Assembly (NCBI RefSeq): GCF_036850765.1
Contig: NC_089492.1
Location: 106,473,022 to 106,537,021, forward strand
Direction of reading: 5' to 3'
From: Saccopteryx bilineata
Lineage: Eukaryota > Chordata > Mammalia > Chiroptera > Emballonuridae
DNA: 64,000 nucleotides
The translations under genes were made by a program, and so were the position numbers. Below the pieces are notes generated by a model. The model was given only the letters and a program-made list of their open reading frames with translations. It searched no databases and had not been told where the DNA came from. Positions 1-12,521 of the stretch are shown here, one piece after another. Each line of letters starts with the position of its first letter. Within the stretch, counting starts at the first letter, position 1.

Positions 1-240
1 GAAATAAAAATGGGAAGATTGGGTTTACATCAGAACATAGACAGTTTTGAGTTATTGATGGGAATATCCTGACTTAATAAGCAGATGAGGTTTATCATGA
101 GCAACAAGCCCAAAATGCTATTTAAGAAAAAATAATTACCAATGAATCTAAATTTTATAATTAATAATAATAATAATGGCTAACACTAAGAGTTTATTAT
201 AAATTCTAAAAACTTGATGTGTCATTTCTATTTTTAGTAT

Positions 241-414
241 TTTTTTATTTTTATTGATTTTAGAGAAAGAAGAAGGAGAGAGGGAGGGAGAAACATTGAC
301 TTGTCGTTTCACTTATTTATGCATTCACTGTATGTGTACCCTGACCAGGGATTGAATCCACAACCTTAACATATTGGTGACAACTCTAACTTATTGAGTT
401 ACCCAGCTGGGGCT
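241..414 (-). mobile_element. Old tRNA-derived bat SINE
   Basis: On the minus strand: a tRNA-like head with a B-box-like region near 340-360, a body, then a GA-rich stretch and an A/T tail at 240-290. Diverged; same type as the element at 55283. Confidence 0.6.
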
Positions 415-431
415 GTATATCATTTCCTTTA

Positions 432-665
432 ATCAGGATTTCTCAATCTTGGCACAACTAATATTTTGGGTTGGATAATTATTTGCTGTGGGGTTGTTCT
501 TTGTACTGTAGCATGTTTAGCAGCATCCTTGACCTCTACCCACTAGATGCCAGTAACAGCACCCACACCCACACTCTCCCACATACACACAATAGTGACA
601 ATCACACATATCTCTAAACACTGACAAATGTTTTCTGAGACAACATCTCTAGTTCAGAAGTACTG
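432..665 (-). mobile_element. MER5A-like hAT-Charlie remnant
   Basis: Matches the known layout of MER5A on the minus strand: an ending like TTTCTCAATCTTGGCAC, the core TTTAGCAGCATCCTTGACC and CCCACTAGATGCCAGTA, and a decayed second end near 650-665. About 230 bp, an ancient eutherian DNA transposon. Confidence 0.8.
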
Positions 666-689
666 ATTTATTCTTAACAGTCAGCTATG

Positions 690-885
690 AGTAAAATGTC
701 ATTAACCATTTTTTCAACAGATGAGGCATACGGATGTGAAATAATTTGTCCAATGTCACATGGCTAATAAGCAAGCAGTAAAGTCTATTGGTTTCTGCCC
801 TAGTTCCTGGCACAAAGCTCCTGAACCCTCACAATCTCTTAAGTGACAGAGCCCTAGAACAGCTTTTATCTAATATTTGGTCTCT
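690..885 (+). repeat. MIR fragment
   Basis: Contains the MIR-type string of elements: CAGATGAGG, AATAATTTGTCC, ATGTCACATGGCTAATAAG. Interrupted on the right by the SINE at 899. Confidence 0.6.
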
Positions 886-898
886 CACCCTGGCTCTT

Positions 899-1231
899 TT
901 TGTTTTGTTTTGTTTTTGTGGCAGAGACAGAGAGAATCAGAGAGAGGGACAGATAGGAACAGACAGGAAGGGAGAGAGATGAGAAACATCAATTCTTCGT
1001 TTCGGCTCCTTAGTTGTTCATTGATTAATTTCTCATATGTGCCTTGACCAGGGAGCTACAGCAGACCGAGTGACCCCTTGTTTGAGGAGCCAGTGACCTT
1101 GGGCTCAAGCTGGTGAACCTTGCTCAAAATAGATGAGCCCATGCTCAAGCTGGCTACCTCGGGATCTCGAACCTGGGTCCTCCACATCCCAGTCCAACAC
1201 TCTATCCACTGCACCACTGCCTGATCAGGCT
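899..1231 (-). mobile_element. VES-like SINE, long type
   Basis: Minus-strand SINE with a tRNA-derived head at its right end (GCAGTGGATAGAG on the minus strand) and a GA-rich tail at left. Target duplication of about 14 bp: TCACCCTGGCTCTT at 885-898 and TCACCTGGGCTCTT at 1232-1245. Confidence 0.85.
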
Positions 1232-1254
1232 TCACCTGGGCTCTTAATCTCTTT

Positions 1255-1930
1255 AATTTCCTGGGTGATCACCATGTTTTTTGTTCTAGCGAGGTGACAC
1301 TTGCTGGGCTATTGGATAAAAGGTGATCACCAGAAAGACCAAACCATAATTAAATGTTTGGAATTTTCAGCCCCACTTTCCTCAGAGAGGAGAGAGGAGC
1401 TAGAAACGAACTCATTGGTCAATTATGGCTATGTGATGAAGCCTCCATAAATACTCAAAAGAGCTTGGTGAGCTTCCAGGTTGGTAAATGAAGAGAGTGT
1501 CATACCCCAACTCTACTGGAAACAGAAGCAGGACACTCAGGACCCTTCCAGACCTTGCCCTATGTATCTATCTTCTGGTTGTTCATCTGTATCCTTTATT
1601 ATACCCTTTAATGACCTGGTAAAGATAACTAAGTGTTTCCTTGGGTTCTGTGAGCTAGTCTAGAAAATACTCTAACCCAAGGGGGTGGATAATGGGAACG
1701 TCCAGGTTTCACCCAATTTGGATAGAAGTGTGGGTAATCTGAGGATCTACCACTTGTGATAGGTATCTGAGGTGGTGGAGCAGTCTTATGGCACTGCGTC
1801 CTCAACCTGTGGAACATATGCTGTCTCCAGGGTGACACAGGGTCACCTGGAGACAGGTGAACAGGGTTGGAACTAAGTTAAACTATGGAACATCCAGCTG
1901 GTGTTGCAGACTTGTTTGGTGTTGGAAAAA
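1255..1930 (+). mobile_element. Old ERVL-type LTR
   Basis: Carries a recognisable mammalian ERVL-like LTR arrangement: ATGTGATGAAGCCTCCATAA, AGCTTCCAGGTTGGT, CCTATGTATCTATCTTCTGG, then a U5-like part ending near TGGTGTTGG. No coding part. The exact subfamily is not certain. Confidence 0.6.
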
Positions 1931-1962
1931 ACACACAAGAATAAGACTGAGGTTTTCTTCCC

Positions 1963-2150
1963 AGGGCAACATCTCCCTAGTTAAAGATTACTGATTAATT
2001 CTTAAAAAAACAAGCTAGGGCTTAAACTTTATTAATTCTTTTTTTCATTAGCTATGTTTTTATAGATGAGACACACAAATATTAAATAACTTGTCTTATG
2101 TCACATGATTAATAAGCAAGCAGCAAAGCTTGTCTGTGGACTCCAGCCAC
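1963..2150 (+). repeat. MIR fragment inside a likely local duplication
   Basis: The stretch resembles 640-785, including the MER5A-end-like part before the MIR core (ACATCTCCCTAGTT against ACATCTCTAGTT) and ATTAATAAGCAAGCAGCAAAG against GCTAATAAGCAAGCAGTAAAG. Confidence 0.5.
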
Positions 2151-2209
2151 TCGATTCTAGGGCTTGGATTCTTAACCACTACTATCTATTGCTTTCCCAC
2201 AATGTTTCC

Positions 2210-3387
2210 AGGCAAGAACCTAGCATAAAACCTTATTTAAAAAAATTAAAAAGTAACCCAATGTAATAGTCTTGACTTTAGCTTAAATATTAAAAATGGC
2301 TAGCCTCCTTTATTTCAGATAATGATATCATAGCTTATGCAGTCAAGATTCTTATCTCTTGTTTTGTAGTTTACCCACTGCCTGACTTTCTAGTCTAATG
2401 CCATGTCTGCGATGTGTTCTACATGTTAAAGAGATTTTGTTGCAGCTGATATGAAGCTGCCATCAGGACAGCTGTGCCTTTCTCCTCATGTCTTCTAGGC
2501 TTTGGTTGTGTAAGAAGAATAAAAGGCTCCCACTTTTCTGCATCTACTTTGTAAAAGTGATTCTCAGGGCCTATCTTGTACCTCCCAAGTGTCCCTAGAT
2601 GGTACAATATACTTAACTGTTCTAGCAAGAGGGGCCAATCACCTGCACACCTTCTGATCAAAGCTCTTCTACTTTCCTTTAATGATATGTGGAGAGAGGG
2701 GAAAGAATGCTAGAATAGAAAAAGTATATGACCTTTCTTTCATGTGAATGTTTGCGGTCATACAGAGAGAACTCCTCTGAGCTAGTCTCACCCTAGGCAG
2801 GGAGGAGCCTGTGGCTGGAATAAGGAGAAAGAAATGGGAATAATTTAGAGATGATAGTAAGTGGTCAAAGGCTCCCTGAAAGGCAAACAGGGACTGCTAC
2901 TAATGAGAAAAGCCTTGGGTGGGGCAAAAGAACCCCTGAACCCATGTATGTGTGGCCTCTGCTCTCCCATCTGTATAATATTTAGGAAAGGTCCTTTTTA
3001 ACGATAAGTTTCTATGAATCAGTAATAATAAATGAATAAAGATGGATTGACAGTGTTCATTTACTATTTTAAACCATAAAAGTCAAAGAAAAAAGCTACG
3101 GGTGAGAGAGACAAAAAAAAAGAGGATCATAGAGTGATATGGCCCAAAGCACACTAATTCCCCAGCAATGTTTTTTGATCCCCAAAACATCTACCTGTGA
3201 AACCTCAGGTTTAACCTAAGACACTGCTTTTGCATGTGTAAAATGGAATAACACAATTTCTCTTACAGGATTTTGTATAACTTAGACTAAAATCTCTAAG
3301 CAGCAATATTTCCAACAGTATTTGTCACAATATAGGCACTCAGTAAATATCCATCAGATTAAATGAATGCCTAAAGTTTTCAAGTGA
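2210..3387. other. Unassigned intronic DNA
   Basis: No gene or recent element recognised. A short L2/MIR-like end (CACTCAGTAAATATC) sits near 3335-3360. Confidence 0.5.
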
Positions 3388-3400
3388 AAAATGTGATGGT

Positions 3401-3537
3401 GGCCCTGGCCTGTTGGTTCAGTGGTAGACTGTGGACTCGAGTGTGGAAGTTCCAGGTTCAATTCTTGATCAAGGCACACAGGGGAAACAACCATCTGCTT
3501 CTCTACTTGTGCCCCTTCCACCCCTCTCCTTCCCCAC

Positions 3538-3578
<41 letters not shown>

Positions 3579-3812
3579 TGCAGCCATTGCTCAATGAGCT
3601 AGTTGGCCTCAGGTGCTGAGGATGACTCCATGGCCTCGCCTCAAGTGCTAAAGTAGCTCGGTTGCCAGTAACAAAGCAGCAGCCCCAGATAGGCAGAACA
3701 TCAGCACCAGACAGGGGTTGCTGGGTGGATCCTAGTTGGGGCACGAGTGGGAGTCAGTCTGTCTGCCTCCCTGCGTCTCACTTGATAATAAAAAGTAAAA
3801 AAAGAAAGAAAG
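3401..3812 (+). mobile_element. Diverged VES-like SINE
   Basis: Starts GGCCCTGGCCTGTTGGTTC with a tRNA-like A box, has a diverged B box, a TC-rich run at 3538-3572 and a GCAGCCATTGCTC block, and ends in an A-rich tail. Flanked by imperfect 14-bp duplications AAAAATGTGATGGT and AAAAACGTAATGGT. Confidence 0.88.
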
Positions 3813-3826
3813 AAAAACGTAATGGT

Positions 3827-5157
3827 ATACTGAAGTTTAGCTCCCTTTCTCTTCCTGGAATTTTACTGAGTATGGAAAGTAGTGAGGATAATTTGTATCT
3901 TAAGGAGACCCATGGCCTAAAAGGAAAGGCAAGACTAATGCCATTCAAAGAATCAAGGGAACCAGAAACATAAAGCTCAGACAGTTGGGGCACCAATAAT
4001 AGGAAACAGGAAAAATATGAGACTTAGGGAAAATCCAAGAGTTTAAACATTACTCCAAGAAAGCCAGATGCCTCTTCTAAGTATTTAAGGGGTTTTTCTT
4101 TTAAGTTCCAGTCAACAAATCTTGAAGTGACAGAAGAAAATCAAATAGAATGATTGACTTATAAGTTATTGCCAGTGGTTGGGTTGGAGTAGGATCAAGA
4201 GGTGGGGTTATATATAGAGAGAAATAGACTAAAGCAAAGGCAGTGTATCCCCAGATACAGAAGCAAAGTTTGATCCGTCCAAGCCACGCTACAAGGAAGC
4301 GAGAGGGCTGAAACCTTCTCCCCCACTCCTGCTTTTATTACTCAGCAATTGCAGAACAATAATGTCAATCACAAAGACAGACTGAACCTGATGAATGACA
4401 TTGACAAGCCCTGCCAAGCTTCCACCTTTCAGACTACTTCCATTCATTATTTTCTCAAGCTTTGGAGGTAGAGGACCTTCTCAGCTTACAAAATTTTAGG
4501 CATGATTCCAGAAGTTCACGTTTGATCAGCATCTTATGCAATATAATTGTGTAAACTTTTAGGCCTGCTATATCCTTCCCTGCTATGTGCAGAGCACTTT
4601 GGGCCCCTCTGTGTGATTGATGTGATATGAATGAGAAGTATTATTATTATTTATATTTTATAATGTGTCAACTCTACTTCCTCTGCCACAACAGACATTT
4701 CTTTCAAATGTGCAGCAACAGGCCCCAAGTGATGCATTGTCAAATATTTTTGAAATGAAAAAGCAAAATTAACCACAAACTGCACCCTTGTCTCATTGAA
4801 AATAGCACTGTAACACTACCAGGGAAAAATCAATGTTAGATAATAAAACCTACAACAAAATAAAACCCTAAAAATTGGAATGAGCCCTGGGTTTGGAAGA
4901 AGTATACTTTCGTAAACCCCTACATTGGTAATTTTGTTTTCCAATTAAATATAATAGTGAAGAAAAAACCATCACCCAGAGTATCCTCAAAAATAGTTCA
5001 ATGAATTTTGCTTTACTTAATAAGAAGTAAAGTTTTTGGTAGGGCCGTTTCCCTGGATAAAATTTGAGAAGCAAAGACACAGGAATTTTTTTTTCCTCTT
5101 TACATTACTCAAAACAGATATCTTCTGATGACTCGTCAATTCATATAGATCTTTAAG
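3827..5157. other. Unassigned intronic DNA
   Basis: No mobile element or gene recognised. The part at 4250-4480 is less AT-rich than its surroundings and could be unique conserved sequence, but nothing shows a function. Confidence 0.5.
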
Positions 5158-5162
5158 ATTGG

Positions 5163-5749
5163 TGTAAGGTCAGGGGCCGCCATCATCATGACCATTCACA
5201 TACAGGTTCCCATTGCATTCAGGTAGACGGTAAAGAAACAGTGGAGCCAAAATGGTGGGCTATTCCTTTATTAAAGTCTCGCACCGGCCAACAAGCAACA
5301 CAGAGGAAAAACATTTCCTTCTTCATTCATTCAGAGCTCACAAAGCCCTGACACATTCTCTGGTTCCACAACCAGGAGAATCTTCTCCAGTTCCTCTTAC
5401 AATCAAAGGTCCCACCAGTCTCAGTGGAGCTCACAAAAGCCCCTCACCTCTGGTTCCCTACCTGTACTTCTACTCATTCCCTGCAAACATGGCCTCTCCT
5501 TCAGCACTCTGCATTCTCTCCTCTCTCACTCTGTAGACATGACTTCTTTCTCTTTTTCTTTCTGCTCTCTCTTTTCAAAACTTTCTGGCAGGAAAACCTC
5601 TCCTCCAGCAAATATTAGCAAAACAATGGCCCTTCCCAAGCAGGAAGGTAATTTACAATTTCACAGACCACATATACCTGGCGCTGCCCAGCCCCCAATA
5701 CAAACTATAAGTGAGTAAACACTATATTTTACAAATTATTTGACCAACA
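5163..5749 (-). mobile_element. Solo LTR, 587 bp
   Basis: Begins TGTTGGTCAAATAA and ends CCTTACA on the minus strand (TG...CA). Flanks are ATTGG (5158-5162) and GTTGG (5750-5754), a 5-bp target duplication with one change. An AATAAA signal reads on the minus strand at 5267-5272. No retroviral coding region adjoins it. Belongs to the same LTR group as the copies at 7212, 7657, 15281, 16605, 16993 and 17638. Confidence 0.82.
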
Positions 5750-5754
5750 GTTGG

Positions 5755-7206
5755 AACGCAGATATTTCAATATATAGCTGGAAACAAGTAACACATGATG
5801 GATTCCAGTTTTTTTGCAGGAGGTAAAATTCTTGTCTCCTCAAAGATTTTCTAAGAGCAATGAGTTTACTACTTAGATCATTGAGTTTCCATTAGGGATA
5901 AGCCACCTTTATTCTCAGGAGTTCTTTTCAGAAACCTGTTTAGTGTGGTCTTAGATTTTACATCAGGATGTTATAATACTTTAAGATAGGGAGATGTCAA
6001 TTTAAATGTGATAGATAATTGACTCTATAGTTTGGTAAACTTTTAAGACTGCAATTTTGATGCTTTCTCTGGCAGTAAAAATGATCAAAGGGCTTACTCT
6101 GGATAAAAAAAAGTACTTCCCTAAATATTGTGTACTCCCCTAAATATTGTGAGCCTGGGAGAATTTAGAATAATAAAATAACACATCCTTATTAACATTG
6201 TAGTCACAACATAATTCTCAGAAAGTGACTCTGGCATATAAGGTTGGATTTTTTCCAGACGATCTTGGTTGGGGCTGGTTTAATTTTCTTTGTCTTGATA
6301 TTAATGAGTTATGTATTCAGGAAAGTAGAAGATTTCAATGTCTGTCAAATTACCTTTCAAATTAACCAAAGCTTGCTTTTCTCCTGCCCAAAAATCAAGC
6401 AATAACCTCTGGTAATATGGGAGGACTGGAATATTAAGTGAAAGAGGTCATGAAAATAAATGTGAAGGCAGCAATGGACTCATTCCAACTATGACTTCAT
6501 GACAAAATGCTATGACTTCAGCATTTCATTACTAACCATATCTTGATCTTTTGCATTATTGTCATACCTTTTTATTTCTTCTGAGTTCTTGTATCTTTTG
6601 GGTAAAAGAAGTAAAAATATAGGTAAATTTTTTTATAATTGTAAGGTATTTCATCTTAAAATTCAGAGACTGCTGATTTGATATGAAGCATATGTTCATA
6701 TGGATCAAGGTTGCTAGTTATTTACAAGCATTTTGGAGGAACAACATTCCTAAATATCCTGATATGCTATCTTCTTGCACATCATATGCTACCACAATGG
6801 ACTAAGGCTGATCGTTTCACCAACATTTAAATTCCCACTGAATGGACTGACTGCGTGGACAAGGCAATGTAACAAGAGGAATGAGCACAGGCAACACGCT
6901 TTCATATGGTTCTCAGCATCCTGAGTTTCAGTAGAAAAAAAATTCAGGAGAAGAGTGACTTGTCAAGGTCTAGAATATAAAAATAGTATTACTGGAAAAT
7001 ACTTAATGGGTAAATACAAATGAGAGAATAGGCACAAGGTCAGGTAGCAAGCAAACTAAATTTCATATTTCCTAATTATTCCCTCTGCTTTGCAAATCCT
7101 TCCAAAACATTACCTCATCTATGCTTTCATCATCCCCAGTGTATAGGGTTGGATTACTCATTCTATTGCTTTTCACACTGAGAGATTTACCTTTATTAAA
7201 ACCTCA
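5755..7206. other. Unassigned intronic DNA
   Basis: AT-rich; no recognised element or gene between two LTRs. Confidence 0.5.
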
Positions 7207-7211
7207 TTGTC

Positions 7212-8548
7212 TGTAGGGCCAGCATTCGCAGCCGCCATCAAAGCTGCCTGGCCAATGCAGGTTCAGGTTTGATTCAGATGTATTGTAAAGAAACAATTGA
7301 GCCAAAAACTGGAGGTCCATTTTCTTTATTCTAGACTTGCACTTGGTAAGTGAGTAAAAACAAACACACTGGGCTCCAAAACCTACTCATTCAGCACTCA
7401 CAAAGCTACTGACTCATCTGAGTTTTCCTAGAATCAAAGGCTTCCACCTCATCAGTCTTGTTCACCTCTGTTCCCCATCTCCTTCTCCTCCACGAACTGG
7501 CTTCTCCTTCTCCATTCCGCAATTTTGGCTGCCTCCTCCACATGGCTTCCCTGCCCTGCTCCAGCACCGGCTCCTCCTCCCTACAAGAACATAGCCACTC
7601 TCTCCAAAATGGCCTCCTAGCTCCTCCTTTTAAAACCTTTTGGCATGAAAACCCCTTGTAAAGCCAGTAGCCACGGCCACCATCACAGCTGCCTGGCCCA
7701 TGCAGGTTTGCATTAGATTCAGACAGACAGTAATGAAACAATGGAGCCAAGAACTGGTGGGCCATTAGCTTTAATCCTATCTTGCACCCCACAGGCAAGA
7801 AATACACACAGTAGGAAACAGTTCCCTTTCCATTCAGGGATCCCAAAGCCACTGACTTATCCGAGTTTCCTAGAATCAAAGATTTCTAGCTCACCAACCT
7901 TATTCACCTCTGTTCCCCATCTCCTTCTCTCTGCACAAACTCTACACAAACTGGCTTCTCCCTCAGCACTCCACCATCTTGGCTGCTTCTCCTGGCCTCT
8001 TCCATGTGGCCTTCTCTGCTCTCTCTTATGCTAATCTCAGGAACTGAGAGAGAGTAAACTGCCGGTCTGCCCCACTTTATAGTGTAGAAACCAAAACCTT
8101 TAATCCAATATACAAACAAGGAAGTTTCTGATACAAAGTCACTCATCTGAGGCATAATGGAATTCCTCATGAGAGTGCACCACCCCACATCAAAAAGGGT
8201 GGGAAAGGCTTAGTCCCAAAACCAACCCCCAGTCTACAAGGATCCTGCCTGCCCACAGCCCGCCCCCAACACACATTAATATAATCATGTCCATCCCAAG
8301 CAAGAAGGGCAACCAATACCATCACCTGGATGATGGGCTTCCACATGGGCAGCGCCATCTTTAACAAAGTGAGCATAATATATTTTATCTGCCCAACACC
8401 CCTCCTCCAGCACACATCAGCACAACCAAGCCCCTTTTCAAGCAAGAAGGGCATTAATACTATCACCTGGGTGATGGGTAGCACCATCTTTAACAAAAAG
8501 AGTGAACAAAACCAGAAAAAAGAGATTTTACAATTCATTTGCCCAACA
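7212..8548 (-). mobile_element. Solo LTR split by a second LTR (outer copy)
   Basis: Outer LTR parts are 7212-7656 and 8404-8548. Without the insert and one copy of its duplication they sum to 590 bp, nearly the length of the 5163 copy. Ends TGTTGGGCAAATGAA and GCCCTACA on the minus strand. Flanks TTGTC (7207-7211) and TTGTT (8549-8553) form a 5-bp target duplication with one change. Confidence 0.85.
7657..8398 (-). mobile_element. Solo LTR nested in the outer LTR, 742 bp
   Basis: Begins TGTTGGGCAGATAAAA and ends TGGCTTTACA on the minus strand. Flanked by a perfect 5-bp duplication CCCCT (7652-7656 and 8399-8403) inside the older LTR. Contains a TATAAA-type box on the minus strand near 8080. 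Related to but longer than the outer copy, so it is a younger subgroup. Confidence 0.9.
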
Positions 8549-8553
8549 TTGTT

Positions 8554-11299
8554 CTTATGGTCATTCCCAGTTTAGCATTTATTATTTTGGCTTTCCTATC
8601 TTAGTTTTAGTATGGTCTTGATAACAAGTTTGAAAACTATTTGAGGACACAAATCTGCCTTTCCTTAAATCCTTAGCCTTTATGACACAGGTCTTAACTG
8701 ATTATAACAAGGTTGTTTCAGAACTTGTGGTACATTATTGAAGGCCAAGTTTATCATTTTAAGCATATGTGTATATGTATTTGTTAAATACACTGCAAAA
8801 GGAGGACTCTCCATTTCTTACTCAAAATTCAAGTGGCTGAGGCATCAAATTACTTATAATTTTGATTTATAAACAAAAGAAAACCAATGCGTCATGCACA
8901 TTTTATAATCAAAGAATGATTGTGTATCATTCCTTTTTAGAAGCATTTATAAATACAGGTTTGTTATTTTCTCAAATGGTTTTATTGTTATATTTATTTT
9001 AATGAAACTTTAATATCATAATGAAGTGATTTCTACAGTTTTTATTTTTTTATTCCTAAAATTCATAGCTGTATAATGAAAGTGTCCTCATGAAACATTC
9101 TTGATAAGAAAATGCAAATATTTCCACCATATTTTATTTAGCTGTAAATACTTTACCCACTTGGACATTTTTGCTAGAAAGGCTTATTCTCAGAGTCTTA
9201 ACCTTTTAATATTTAACCTACAAATGTAATGTTACAAATTTAATATTAACCTTTTATAAGATAACTGAAGAATTACATATAATTCATGTATGAATCAATG
9301 GTAGAAATTGATATGCATTCACACTATTATTTTGATAATTCCATGTAAATTTAGAACAATCAGAATGCTCTATTCCACTCTTCAGTGGTAATTCTATCAT
9401 ATTTTAATTGATTTGAGATAAACCAGTCATAGATGACAGAAGAGTATTTAATGCCTGCTACCGCACCCCAATTTTTCATAGAAAAGCTATTTTTTAAACC
9501 TATTTGTATGTTTTATATGTATATATGTAAATACATATTATATGCATCTTAAATTACAATGGAAAGGTCATTAAACTCATACTGAAAACCCTCCTGCCTG
9601 CCCAATTCCTTCCTCTTTTCACTTGAATAATTATAACACCTCATTTTTTCCAGAAAAAAAAATATGCATGGTTAAAAATTTCAACCATTGCATGAGAGGT
9701 TAAAGTTCACAACACTGTTTAAACTTTTTCTTAAGTATTAATAGATCCTGTTGTCAACTTTTGCTTAGCAGCTCTATCAACCCTTTGCAAAGGGCTGAGA
9801 GCCAATAAGCACTTTAAGAAAGGAGAGAAAATACAGTCATCTACTAAGGTTTAAACACCGCACAAATAATTCTAACCTTAGATATCTGTTGGAATTTTTA
9901 GCACAGTTATTTTCTTTCTCTATACTAAAGACCAAGTACTTTAGGAATATCTATTCCCTAAGATGTCTATGGAAACTAAACTATAAAACTTTCCTGTTTT
10001 ATGTGTTGAGTATGGGCAAGTTGCTAGTAAAGTAGTATGGAAAGACATTTTGGTTGGAAATATGTATAGCCATAACTCACAAGATCAAATGTAAGCAAAG
10101 ACAGGCAGTAGACATATAGGCAATTCTCTTATATAGAAGAGATTTTCTTTTTTTTAATATTGTATTTGGAATATATATAATAGTTATTATATGCTTCCTA
10201 ATTATAAATATTAAAGTAAGTAATTTTTCCAGAAACAAATGTTGGCCTTTATTTCACTAAAGAAGCCAAAGATATTAGTTAAATTTAAAATCAGGATGGA
10301 AAAAGACTTTTCTTGGGGCAGAAGGAGAACAATGTGGTAGATGGATGGTGTTTTTCTGAGTTGTCCACTTGAAATCTGCATGGATTTGCGAACCAGTGTC
10401 ATCCCAATACATTTAATTAATAATAATAAAATCTTTCAGTGTTATCTTCTTAGACTTTACAATACCTAAAATGAGTTTAATAATCAAATCATTTTGAAAG
10501 ACTTTAAAAAATATACTAGGTGGTCATTTTAAACATATAATTTTCTAAATCAACTATTTAAGAATCCTCTCCTTTATCACTCTTCATAAAAGATAATTCA
10601 AATACCATGGTTACAAAACAAATGTTGGCAGACAACAAAAAAATATAAATGATTTTTTCTTACTGTTCTTATCCTTATACTAACTCTTAGAAAATGAAAG
10701 AAAAAGCGTATTAGTGTTTTCTTTAATTTTAAAAGCATACTAACTCTTGTACTTAATGATTTGATACACAGAATAATACTGGTGGATTTTCTAATACTAT
10801 TAACTCTCCAACACAAGAACCCTGTCCCCCCAAACAAAACATAAATAAAATATATAAAGCATTTTAGAAAAAGAGAATTACACTTAGCACCAACTCAACG
10901 TTCTTGTGAAAAACAAAATGTGAAGGGTTTGCACAAAATTTCAGAATTGGAATATAAATCTGGAATTTAATTGTATTCTTGTCAAACTGCAGATTAGAGA
11001 ATAGAATATATGGTTCCTTCCATAAAACTTTGGAACATAATTAAGATAGTATAAAACAACTTCAAATTCTAATTTAAAAATAAAGAGATGTGTTATATTT
11101 AGTTGTTCCCTACATTTTCATTTTATCTTTAAAAAAAACTTTGTGATAAATATAGTGGTTGCTGAAATATCAAGTAATGAAGACATTAGATTTTTATTTA
11201 GTGACCTGTAAATTTATTGGTTGTCAGGATTTTTTATATGTTAGGTAGAAATAAAGTTTTTATGGCAACCAATCTCATCTTTAGTTAATGTTGGGGTTC
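8554..11299. other. Unassigned AT-rich intronic DNA
   Basis: Strongly AT-rich stretch with no recognised transposon, gene or RNA. Confidence 0.5.
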
Positions 11300-11480
11300 C
11301 TTATATAGGCACATTTCTAATTCTTGTGGAAATCAAGTAGTGTCACATCATTCTGATGTCTTCCCAACGACTATTTGTCCTCCCCCCTCACTGATGACCA
11401 GGGAAGGAACAAGAATACATTGAGGATAATGATTTGTAGCAGGTGCTAAGGCTTGCTTGATAAACGTACATGCACATGTC
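11300..11480 (+). repeat. Direct duplication, copy 1
   Basis: Roughly 170 bp resembling 12348-12521, e.g. GAAATCAAGTAGTGTCACATC against GAAATCAAGTAGTATTTCATC (shown in part) and AATGATTTGTAGCAGGTG against AGTAATTTGTAGTAGGTG. Family not recognised. Confidence 0.7.
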
Positions 11481-12347
11481 AGACTCCATATATACTAGAA
11501 CCCACAAGGAAAAATATAAATTATGGCCAAGACTCCCTCTTGTCCTTTTTCGAAAAGATGTCACACAACTTTACTTGGTTGCTTCCTTCTAAATAAGATT
11601 TTGATTATAAAGTATTATATCTGGAAGTCTTTCCACCTTCATCACTTGTATTTTTCAATGCCATTTCAAAACATGTTTTATAAATTATAATAAAACATCA
11701 ATGGGATACTGTCACCCTGGTACTAAATTTAACTAAAAATGAACCCAAGTACAGAAAGGGGCTGATGTCAATCTTTTTTCTGTGAAAATTCATCATTCTT
11801 TTCCTGTAAATGTGTTTAATTTGGTGACCAATGATAGGCTTGCAGTGAAAATCTGAGACTGGTTTTTACTTACTTTGCATAAAAGGTTAATACAAGGCCT
11901 CATGGAGGTTTAACCAGCATCACATTAAAAAATGAGAAAGGCAAAGGCAAAGCTAATGGATTAACCTTTAAAAAGCAGTTCAGTGGAATAATTGCTATAA
12001 CATCATTTATTTCAGGGCCAAATTTGTTTATATGGATGGTCTCTTTTGGATCTTATTTAAGAAAATTTAAATATTTAAGTACCAAAATCATGGTGGGATG
12101 AATGGGGTAGATGGTTATTTTGTATACCATATAGAAAGGCTCAAATATAATATTTTGGAAAAGTAAAGTTGCCATCTCATATATAATCTTTAACATAAAC
12201 TAGGTTATATATGACATCTAGAAATATTAAAGACAATATTATCAGTATCTGACAGTTATGCTAAACACTTTACATTGTTTATTGCATATAAGCACAGCAC
12301 TTCAGGAATTAGGTGTTATTATTTTCATCTTATAATTGAAGCTAAGT
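11481..12347. other. Unassigned DNA with a MIR-like piece
   Basis: Between the two duplicated copies. A MIR-like 5' part (GCTAAACACTTTACATTG ... ATTTTCATCTTATAATTGA) lies at about 12245-12345. The rest is unassigned. Confidence 0.5.
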
Positions 12348-12521
12348 CTCTTACATATATTTCTAGTTCTTGCTGAAATCAAGTAGTATTTCATCATTCT
12401 GTTGTCTTCCAAGGGACTGTGTATCCTCCCTTTTTCACTGATAGGGGTAAGAAAGAATACAATGAGAATAGTAATTTGTAGTAGGTGGGGAGGCTTGTTT
12501 GATATACGTACAGGTGCCTGT
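12348..12521 (+). repeat. Direct duplication, copy 2
   Basis: Second copy, about 1.05 kb from the first in the same orientation; similarity looks like 75-80% by eye with small gaps. Could be two copies of an old unnamed repeat or a local duplication. Confidence 0.7.

Noticed and set aside
3354..3744. Overlapping small open frames rich in Arg-Glu or Ser-Leu
   Set aside because: They lie in the TC/GA run of a SINE; the same is true of frames at 24386-24680, 30391-30722 and 53753-53941.
7212..8548. Paired LTRs of a provirus
   Set aside because: The two LTRs are nested, not separated by an internal region, and each has its own target duplication. No gag, pol or env text was found anywhere in the window.
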